This document shows, one piece after another, positions 9,013-14,457 of a stretch of 15,474 bases of DNA. The position numbers were made by a program, and so were the translations under genes. The stretch is taken from positions 1 through 15,474 of the forward strand of contig JAEWVV010000137.1 in the NCBI GenBank assembly GCA_023458995.1, read 5' to 3'. The DNA is from Bacillota bacterium. GTDB taxonomy: Bacteria > Bacillota_I > Bacilli_A > Acholeplasmatales > Acholeplasmataceae. The notes under the pieces were generated by a model, which worked only from the letters and a program-made list of their open reading frames with translations, did no database searches and was not told where the DNA came from. How positions within the stretch are numbered: the stretch's first letter is position 1; every line of letters begins with the position of its first letter.

Positions 9013-10557
9013 TTAAAATGATTTCTTAATCGTATTTAAGAATGCCTGACATTCAACAAATCCGTTTTTACCGAACAACCGATCAAGTAGTGCTGAAAGC
9101 TCATTAATTTCATCCTGTAAGAATGGAAGGTTTAAACTTTCAAACTTTCTGAAAATCTTTCTTGCAACCATGTAATCGAGTGCTTCATTTTCTGTGTTAC
9201 CACAGGCAACATAGACAGGAACGAATGCTCTGATCTGTTTCATGATACGGTTACCAAAGGTGACCTTGAATGCTTTTGTGATGTATGCATCCAGTTTTTC
9301 AAGATTTTCTAGTGCTTTAATCGAGAGTGGGTAATCTTTTGTAGACTGTGTAAACAGATCCATCAAGTAGTCGCTTGACATCGTAACACCTGGTGTATCA
9401 GGTGCATCGATATAAGCTGCTTTTGTATTGATAATAATCGGTGTAGCACGGTCATATACTTTGTCGGTAATGGTAAACGTCGAGTCATCTTTATTCGCTG
9501 TACCAACAAACCATACATTTTGTGGTAAAAGGATTTTACCGTTTGATAGGTGTTTCGGATCACCAGGTTGACTATCTGGTGTGATATCGATGAGCCATGC
9601 ATCAGGGTCTGGCATTTCTAGCATCGATAGTAACTCTGCGAAATAATATTCAACACGAGCTAAGTTCATTTCATCTAGGACGATTAAGCAAACATCGTCT
9701 CGATAAGTTGTTTCATAAATTGCTTTTAAAAAGTCTGTTTCGTTAAACTTCTTTGTAAACTCATTTAAGTAACCAATCATTTCAGCACGATCTCTCCATG
9801 AGGGTTGAACTGCGATGATTGATGCATCATTTCCGAAGAACTTACCCATTGCATAAGGAAGTGATGTTTTACCAGTACCTGAGATACCTTCTAGAATCAT
9901 CGTCTTAGATGATGCCATGCCGGCAAAGAATGCTGATATAATTCTTTTATCGTAGAACAAACCAAGTCTTGATGCTGAAAAGTTGATGAACCGTTTAACG
10001 AGTTCGTTTAAGTTAATCATGTCTTCATCTTTCATGTGAATGGCTGTAACCATATTCTCATACTCTTTATCGACATGAATAAGCTTTGTAAATCTGGATG
10101 GAACACTTGTTTCTTCATCCTTTGTATCGGTTGTATCGGATTCTTTTTGGATATCTCCAAGACCAAGACCACCACCGAGTTGTGAAACCTTCATCGCCAA
10201 GATCTTATTCTTCTCATCGATGAGTTCAACTGTCTTCTGGTTTAAAAAACTAATTTCTTCTAATAATTCATCTTTTTCTATTTCCGTGCGCGCGAATTTA
10301 AAATAGCGTCTAAAGAGTTGATAACCCTTAAGAACTAGAAAAACGAGAAATGCTAAATTAACCATTAAAACGAGAAAAGCCATTACCCAGTCTAGTAATG
10401 TAAAATTCAAACTTGCCGAGATGAAATTTTTGAAAAACTGTACGATTCCATCAACAAACAATGACCCAAAAGCTTCAAAGATCTTTCTAAAAAACTGGCC
10501 TATATTTGTAAAGAAATCGCGAATAAAATTAATATAATATCTCGCAAATTCAACCAT
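9013..10557 (-). CDS. Membrane-anchored McrB-like AAA+ ATPase
   Basis: 514 residues; start 10557 preceded by AGGAG (5-nt spacer). The first about 50 residues are Phe-rich and amphipathic, followed by one membrane segment (about 54-77) and a short coiled coil (about 90-122). A Gly/acidic linker leads to the AAA+ module: Walker A GISGTGKT (224-231), Walker B LIVLDE (291-296) running into MNLARVEYYFAELLS, and sensor 1 VGTANKDDS (Asn355). VYDRA (Arg370) may hold the arginine finger. The LDEMNxARVEYYF run is typical of McrB/dynein-related AAA+ proteins. In restriction systems McrB hexamers use GTP or ATP to drive McrC. Here the membrane anchor and the neighbours (SipW peptidases, exported subunits) argue for a role in assembly or remodelling of a surface complex rather than DNA cleavage. 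That role is an inference. Gap of 13 nt to its DUF2357-like partner. Confidence 0.88.
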   Translation of the reverse strand: MVEFARYYINFIRDFFTNIGQFFRKIFEAFGSLFVDGIVQFFKNFISASLNFTLLDWVMAFLVLMVNLAFLVFLVLKGYQLFRRYFKFARTEIEKDELLEEISFLNQKTVELIDEKNKILAMKVSQLGGGLGLGDIQKESDTTDTKDEETSVPSRFTKLIHVDKEYENMVTAIHMKDEDMINLNELVKRFINFSASRLGLFYDKRIISAFFAGMASSKTMILEGISGTGKTSLPYAMGKFFGNDASIIAVQPSWRDRAEMIGYLNEFTKKFNETDFLKAIYETTYRDDVCLIVLDEMNLARVEYYFAELLSMLEMPDPDAWLIDITPDSQPGDPKHLSNGKILLPQNVWFVGTANKDDSTFTITDKVYDRATPIIINTKAAYIDAPDTPGVTMSSDYLMDLFTQSTKDYPLSIKALENLEKLDAYITKAFKVTFGNRIMKQIRAFVPVYVACGNTENEALDYMVARKIFRKFESLNLPFLQDEINELSALLDRLFGKNGFVECQAFLNTIKKSF

Positions 10558-10581
10558 GATGGCTCCTATAAATTCTAAACG

Positions 10582-11304
10582 TTAGGATTTCTTTTCTTGT
10601 TGTGCTTTTAATTCTTCTAAAATCTGTTGTCTGATTTTCTCTTTTTCTTCTTCCAAAGCCTTAAGTTGTGCTTCTTTTTCAACTTCAAGATGTTCAGTCA
10701 TCTTATCTTTATTCATCTTAATGATGTTTTTAACTAAGAAGAATCCTTGGATAAAAAAGAGTACAGCAACAGGAATAATGATCCCTAGAGCAAAACCTGC
10801 AGATGTTTGTAAATACTTCAGTACGCCACCAGCACCAACCCATTTGGATTGATAAACAGCTAATATGTCATCCACGGATAATGCGATACTATCAACTTCA
10901 TTATTCGCATCACCTTTAGTGACAAAATAAATCTTTCCATCAACTGTGATTTTATCAAATACACGGTGAGTTACGAAACCTGGAGTTGTTCCGGGAAGTT
11001 CATCATTTAAATCCGTTTTGAAAAAGACAACGACATCATCTTTTTGAATATCATCTGGATCTTTTGAATCAAAAATACGAACAAAAATGATATCATCAGG
11101 CGTAAAAGAGTCATCACGATCACCCACCATGGATGGTGTTTGAACGGTCATAAAACCATTGCCAAAAATGTTAGCTATATCATTTGCAGATTTGAGTTTC
11201 ATTGTTGCAAATGAGAATGTGATTAGTATTGCTAAAACAAGATAAAAAACGACATTAAATGTAATTCTTAATACCTTTTTAGTGTTTATTCGTGTTGTCT
11301 TCAT
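10582..11304 (-). CDS. sipW: Signal peptidase I, SipW/ER type, first copy, with coiled-coil tail
   Basis: 240 residues from ATG 11304. GGGGAG at 11311-11316 lies 6 nt upstream (3 nt from the adjacent ATG 11307). The frame also opens at 11355, but that codon and the next Met are buried in a strong hairpin (11341-11374), so I reject it. Membrane segment about 13-35; then TPSM (nucleophile Ser58), FVTHRVF (His113 in place of LepB Lys) and TKGDANNEVDS (Asp132, Asp138): the SipW/Sec11-type active site. Second membrane segment about 172-200, followed by a Glu/Lys/Gln-rich coiled-coil tail of about 40 residues expected in the cytoplasm. It directly follows the putative major subunit gene, as expected for a dedicated processing peptidase. 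Sequence outside the motifs differs greatly from the second copy. Confidence 0.92.
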   Translation of the reverse strand: MKTTRINTKKVLRITFNVVFYLVLAILITFSFATMKLKSANDIANIFGNGFMTVQTPSMVGDRDDSFTPDDIIFVRIFDSKDPDDIQKDDVVVFFKTDLNDELPGTTPGFVTHRVFDKITVDGKIYFVTKGDANNEVDSIALSVDDILAVYQSKWVGAGGVLKYLQTSAGFALGIIIPVAVLFFIQGFFLVKNIIKMNKDKMTEHLEVEKEAQLKALEEEKEKIRQQILEELKAQQEKKS

Positions 11305-11310
11305 CATAGT

Positions 11311-11316
11311 CTCCCC
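11311..11316 (-). promoter_or_regulatory. Shine-Dalgarno fixing the first signal peptidase start
   Basis: GGGGAG, 6 nt before ATG 11304. It favours 11304 (or the adjacent 11307) over the upstream TTG/ATG codons at 11355/11352, which lie in a hairpin with no ribosome-binding site. Confidence 0.75.
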
Positions 11317-11340
11317 ATCACAGATTTTAGATATTGAAGG

Positions 11341-11374
11341 TGGTAAGTGCATCAAGTATATGATGCACTTACCA
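11341..11374 (-). promoter_or_regulatory. Perfect 14-bp hairpin between major subunit and signal peptidase genes
   Basis: The arms TGGTAAGTGCATCA and TGATGCACTTACCA (11341-11354 and 11361-11374) are fully complementary around a 6-nt loop. No U-tract follows on either strand, so this is not a classical terminator. Its place between a likely abundant subunit gene and its peptidase suggests a processing or 3'-stabilising element, or a partial attenuator, giving unequal expression within the operon. Confidence 0.75.
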
Positions 11375-11424
11375 GACTAGAATCAACGTCTAATATGATT
11401 TAATAATAGTATACTATACTAAAA

Positions 11425-12378
11425 CTAAATTGTAGCACCTGTGAAGCCAAAACTTGTCGTAATCATTCTTCCTAATACTGAGTTGAATGCGTTAGCATCC
11501 CAACCTTCAACCCAAATACGAATCACGAGTTGACCGTAGTTTGCTGCGCCAGATGTTGTAGATGGTGCTAAATCAAGAACAGGTTCATTGTTTAATGTTT
11601 GAATGGTATTAACTACTGTAACTGCTTGTGCACCAAATGGAAGTGATGCATTCTTTCTGTAGAAATAGTTCATCGCACCATTAGCACCAATATATTGTAA
11701 ATTTTCTAGAACTGGATCTGGATCGATATCTTCTTGTGTTCCTCTTAAATCCATTGCTGCACCATCACCATCAAGAACTACGTTTGTTGTTGAGTTTGGA
11801 TTTTCATATGCAACATAGTGTGCAGGATCTGCACCAACTGTACCAACGATTGCGATACGAATAGCATCTGCTGCATCAATTGAAATTGAACCACCAGCTG
11901 TGTATGCTGTACCTTTAGCACCAGTGAATGCTACGTCTGCTTGCCATGGAGCTGCACCGGATGATAATGATACAGTAGACCATAAAATACGGTTTGCTGA
12001 ATTGGATCTGAAGTTAATGGGGATTTCAAGATATCCTGATGTAGCGTTTGTCATGTCTGAAATACCTAATGTTTGGAAATCAATAGCATTTGATGTTGTA
12101 ACATGTGTAAACGTAAATGCTGAGTATTCTGCTTCAATGAAGTTTTGAATTGCTGCTGTTGTTAAAGTTGTAACCCAGTTAAGGTTATCTTCTTCACCTG
12201 CAACAGGAACTCCTAATGCAACTTCAATACCAGTGTCGGATGTAATTTCGGCCTGGAATGGTTGAACTGCTGCTGTATTTGTAAGTGTAAACCACGCGAA
12301 TGTTGTTGTACCGAGAGCGATCACGGTAAGAACAACCGTTAGAATTGATAAAACTAATTTTCTTGTAATACTGTTCAT
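11425..12378 (-). CDS. SipW-type exported protein, likely major fibre subunit
   Basis: 317 residues; start 12378 preceded by AAAGGAGA. The signal peptide has NSITRK, a hydrophobic core and ALGTTTFAWFTLTNTAAV, the SipW-cognate AWF pattern with cleavage expected near it, as in TasA/camelysin-like matrix proteins. The mature part is rich in Ala, Thr, Gly and Asn, acidic, without Cys and with only two Lys (AKGTAY, YRKNAS). That composition suits an abundant, secreted, beta-rich filament or S-layer-like protein. A C-terminal motif WVEGWDANAF (Trp289 onward) is shared with the two upstream paralogues. The internal block IDFQTLGISDM aligns with INFQTGGLRDV in the preceding gene, so the two are paralogues. 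It is flanked by hairpins on both sides and followed by a signal peptidase gene, as expected of the main product. The 'major subunit' status is inferred. Confidence 0.88.
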   Translation of the reverse strand: MNSITRKLVLSILTVVLTVIALGTTTFAWFTLTNTAAVQPFQAEITSDTGIEVALGVPVAGEEDNLNWVTTLTTAAIQNFIEAEYSAFTFTHVTTSNAIDFQTLGISDMTNATSGYLEIPINFRSNSANRILWSTVSLSSGAAPWQADVAFTGAKGTAYTAGGSISIDAADAIRIAIVGTVGADPAHYVAYENPNSTTNVVLDGDGAAMDLRGTQEDIDPDPVLENLQYIGANGAMNYFYRKNASLPFGAQAVTVVNTIQTLNNEPVLDLAPSTTSGAANYGQLVIRIWVEGWDANAFNSVLGRMITTSFGFTGATI

Positions 12379-12421
12379 GTTCTAGTCTCCTTTAAACTTT
12401 TTTTCATATTTTTTTATGTTC

Positions 12422-12442
12422 AATAACTTTTTTCAAGTTATT
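12422..12442 (-). promoter_or_regulatory. 8-bp hairpin right after the second subunit gene
   Basis: AATAACTT and AAGTTATT pair perfectly around a 5-nt loop, starting at the base next to the stop codon at 12443. On the minus strand it is followed by an A-rich, not U-rich, run, so it is unlikely to be a full terminator. A stability or processing element marking the 5' border of the major subunit segment is possible. Confidence 0.5.
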
Positions 12443-13414
12443 TTAACCAATCATTGGGGGTCTTGCTGCTTTGAACTGAAGTTGAAACTTGATTTTGTCT
12501 CTATCGATGGAATCGAATGCATCTGCATCCCATCCTTCAATCCAAATGTTAATTCTTACTTTCCCACTGTAGTACTCTCTATCTTTCTCATCGTATGTTC
12601 CTGTGGGCTGCAACATTGCGACGAGTGATTCATTGTCTAGTGCTTGATACGGATCTTCTGGATCAAGTTCCGTTAACCGGTAACTGACTTCTGGTATAAC
12701 TGTGGGTGGATCGACATACCATTTCGTTCGTTGGAAGAAATAGCTGAATTGTCCAAAGGTCACGCCGTAACCTCGATAAGGGTTACCAGAAGGATCGAAG
12801 ATAAATCGTTCAAGTCCTGTTTCAACTCTTTTATCAAGCGGGTTTTTATCATCGATTTGTTCGATAAATGACATCCTTACTGCTTGACTTGCATAATATC
12901 TGTCAACTGATCCTTGATCAACCCAATCAGTGACGCTAGGACCATTGAAGAATCCTGTTTTAGCAATCCACATGACTCCTTCTGAAATGGCGTATGTTCC
13001 AATTTCATCGGTATTAAAATCTGAGTAACTATCAATGTGGTTGATCACGTAGATATGATGTTCAGGTCGTGATGTTTTAATCCATAAATCAAAGGATAAG
13101 TAATGTTCATTGGCTATTGCTTCACTAACATCTCTTAATCCACCGGTTTGGAAGTTTATGCCATCAGAACTTGTGACATCCACCATGCGCATACCTTCGA
13201 AAATCGTTTCAATCATTTCACCAGGTAATTGATGGTAGTAAGTTTCACCATCTAAGGATAACCGTAGGTCATCTCCTGCCGAAGCAGTAAGATTTAAACC
13301 TTCAATGTTGTTAATCGTTGAGAGTGTAATCCATGCATATGTTGCTGAACCGAAGATCATTGCTACAACAATAAGTGTTAATACTGAGATCAGGACGCGT
13401 TTAATACTTTTCAT
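12443..13414 (-). CDS. SipW-type exported protein, paralogue of the likely major subunit
   Basis: 323 residues from ATG 13414, which has AAGGGTG (13421-13427) 6 nt upstream. A GTG at 13423 opens the frame 3 codons earlier but overlaps that ribosome-binding site, so I prefer ATG. The signal peptide has KSIKRV, a hydrophobic core and SATYAWITLSTI, an AWF variant with Ile for Phe. The mature domain is acidic and resembles the next gene: SSDGINFQTGGLRDV matches its internal block, FSYFFQRT matches MNYFYRKN, and WIEGWDADAFDS (Trp291 onward) matches the C-terminal motif. The Shine-Dalgarno overlaps the stop of the previous gene, consistent with one transcript under the first c-di-GMP riboswitch. 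A fibre subunit or cap paralogue is inferred. Confidence 0.88.
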   Translation of the reverse strand: MKSIKRVLISVLTLIVVAMIFGSATYAWITLSTINNIEGLNLTASAGDDLRLSLDGETYYHQLPGEMIETIFEGMRMVDVTSSDGINFQTGGLRDVSEAIANEHYLSFDLWIKTSRPEHHIYVINHIDSYSDFNTDEIGTYAISEGVMWIAKTGFFNGPSVTDWVDQGSVDRYYASQAVRMSFIEQIDDKNPLDKRVETGLERFIFDPSGNPYRGYGVTFGQFSYFFQRTKWYVDPPTVIPEVSYRLTELDPEDPYQALDNESLVAMLQPTGTYDEKDREYYSGKVRINIWIEGWDADAFDSIDRDKIKFQLQFKAARPPMIG

Positions 13415-13420
13415 GTCCGT

Positions 13421-13427
13421 CACCCTT
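13421..13427 (-). promoter_or_regulatory. Shine-Dalgarno deciding ATG 13414 over GTG 13423
   Basis: AAGGGTG, 6 nt before ATG 13414. The alternative GTG start lies within this site, and the site also overlaps the TAA of the upstream gene (13426-13428), which suggests translational coupling. Confidence 0.7.
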
Positions 13428-14124
13428 ATTCAAAACCGTTAATCGTGAAGTTCATCGTCATTTTAATCATGCCACCGAGTATTTCATCGGTTGTATCAGG
13501 ATCTTGACCTTCAAGCCATACGACGATACTGAATGCTCTTATTTCACCGGGGTTGAAATCTGGAATAACTTTTCTCATCACGGTTGCTGTTGTTAGAAAC
13601 TCTTCAGCTTCAGGCATCCATTTTGAATAATCCTTCGTTATTGTATCTTCTTTCATATAGAGTGTTTCAACACCGTCATCAATAATCAAAACTCTGATTG
13701 CTGCATCTAGGTTGTTATAAACATCAGTTATACGAACATAATAACTCAAATCAACTGTTTCAAATCCTTCGTTCTTTAGGTAGAAGGTGTAAGCCACATA
13801 ATCATGATCGACATCCACGTAATTACCTGGGGTTGCTACGATTTCTTCTCTTTTAATCCACGCGTATGTAACATCTTTAGCGGCATCGATTGGATCACTT
13901 AGAAGTCTTGATGTTGATGTTTCAAACTCGGGATCGAGACTCATTGTGATGCCTCTTAAGCGAGCAGCTGTATCAACTGACATCACGAAGTTCCCAGCGT
14001 TTTGTCCGTAGAAGGTAATCATACCAAATGCGAGTGATAACATCCCTGTGATAATGATTCCTAGTGTGAAGATTCGATTTCTTAATTTGACTCTGCGGAC
14101 GCCAAGTACTCTAGATAGTCTCAT
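13426..14124 (-). CDS. Exported SipW-type-like protein, first gene of the riboswitch operon
   Basis: 232 residues; start 14124 with GAGGTG 5 nt upstream. A basic N-terminus (RRVKLRNR) and hydrophobic segment (about 18-38) lead to FGMITFYGQNAGNFVMSVD. This resembles SipW-cognate signal regions ('...YFT...GNF') but lacks the AWF motif of its neighbours. The mature domain is short. It ends with VVWLEGQDPDTTDEILGGMI (Trp203 onward), the same W-x-E-G-x-D-x-D motif as the next two genes, placing it in the same family. It also has YYVRITDVYNNLDAAIRVLI, typical of the central beta strands of these proteins. First gene after the c-di-GMP-I riboswitch. Possibly an initiating or anchoring minor subunit (inference). 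Whether SipW or another peptidase processes it is uncertain. Confidence 0.85.
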   Translation of the reverse strand: MRLSRVLGVRRVKLRNRIFTLGIIITGMLSLAFGMITFYGQNAGNFVMSVDTAARLRGITMSLDPEFETSTSRLLSDPIDAAKDVTYAWIKREEIVATPGNYVDVDHDYVAYTFYLKNEGFETVDLSYYVRITDVYNNLDAAIRVLIIDDGVETLYMKEDTITKDYSKWMPEAEEFLTTATVMRKVIPDFNPGEIRAFSIVVWLEGQDPDTTDEILGGMIKMTMNFTINGFE

Positions 14125-14164
14125 CTTCTCACCTCATTTCACGCATTTTTGATGAAATCTTAAG

Positions 14165-14202
14165 AAACAAAAAAGCCAGTGTCATAACAAATGACAACTG
14201 GC
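14165..14202 (-). terminator. Intrinsic terminator of first c-di-GMP riboswitch
   Basis: On the minus strand GCCAGTTGTCAT pairs with ATGACACTGGC (one bulged base) around a TTGTT loop and is followed by TTTTTTGTTTC. The 5' arm contains UUGUC, the 3' strand of aptamer helix P1, so the terminator and the ligand-bound aptamer compete. That predicts transcription ON with c-di-GMP. Confidence 0.9.
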
Positions 14203-14256
14203 TACCTTTTAATTAGGCCCTTTAGCTTTGCGTCGCCAGGTTCCCCTGGTTTTGCC
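14193..14256 (-). ncRNA. c-di-GMP-I (GEMM-I) riboswitch leading the operon
   Basis: The minus strand reads GGCAAAACCAGG, a GGAA (GNRA) tetraloop, CCTGGCGACGCAAAGC, then GGGCCTAATTAAAAGGTAGCC and AGTTGTC. These are the conserved blocks of the GEMM-I aptamer: the GNRA tetraloop stem, GACGCAAAGC, the receptor arm beginning GGCC-UAA, and the AGC that base-pairs with the ligand. P1 forms as GGCAA/UUGUC (14252-14256 with 14193-14197). The leader starts at a good promoter about 30 nt upstream and ends in a terminator 41 nt before the first structural gene. It should couple intracellular c-di-GMP to expression of the whole exported-protein and peptidase operon. Confidence 0.95.
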
Positions 14257-14292
14257 TTTTACATTGATACCGATAATATTCGATACACCTGT

Positions 14293-14321
14293 ATTTTATA
14301 GCAACGTCAATCCTTTGTCAA
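14293..14321 (-). promoter_or_regulatory. Sigma-A-type promoter driving the riboswitch operon
   Basis: -35 TTGACA (14316-14321) matches consensus exactly. After a 17-nt spacer comes -10 TAAAAT (14293-14298), 5 of 6 matches. Transcription should begin near 14286, giving a leader that opens directly into the aptamer. A GATTGAC direct repeat spans the -35 and spacer (GATTGACAAAGGATTGAC); whether it binds a regulator is unknown. Confidence 0.85.
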
Positions 14322-14457
14322 TCTTTTTGATGCACTTTTTTTACATTTTGTTGAAAAGATGAGAGTTACTATAGTAAGGGTTTTTTATTTTGTTGTTTTT
14401 TTAGTTCACATGTCGATTTGATCGCGAATATAAATCAATTTCTTCGCCTATTAAAGC
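14322..14457 (-). other. Gene-free stretch downstream of GGDEF-EAL
   Basis: AT-rich. It holds a 12-bp palindrome TTACTATAGTAA (around 14367-14378) and poly-T runs that read as T-rich only on the plus strand. I see no good intrinsic terminator for the GGDEF-EAL transcript on the minus strand, so some read-through into the riboswitch leader is possible. No small gene with a ribosome-binding site is evident. Confidence 0.5.

Noticed and set aside
7149..10557. McrBC-type restriction (defence) system
   Set aside because: The AAA+ protein has a membrane anchor, the partner shows no nuclease motif, and all neighbours are secretion or surface genes under c-di-GMP control, so I do not call it a defence system.
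11305..11355. Upstream start (TTG 11355 or ATG 11352) for the first signal peptidase
   Set aside because: Both codons lie in the 14-bp hairpin without a Shine-Dalgarno, while ATG 11304 has GGGGAG at good spacing and gives a normal membrane N-terminus.
11406..11417. Palindrome ATAGTATACTAT as a promoter or operator for the first signal peptidase
   Set aside because: It includes a TATACT-like -10, but there is no acceptable -35 at 16-18 nt, and palindromes this AT-rich occur by chance.
14360..14402. TTACTATAGTAA palindrome followed by T-runs as a terminator
   Set aside because: The T-runs follow only on the plus strand, where no gene ends. On the minus strand the flank is not U-rich, so it does not terminate the GGDEF-EAL transcript in the usual way.
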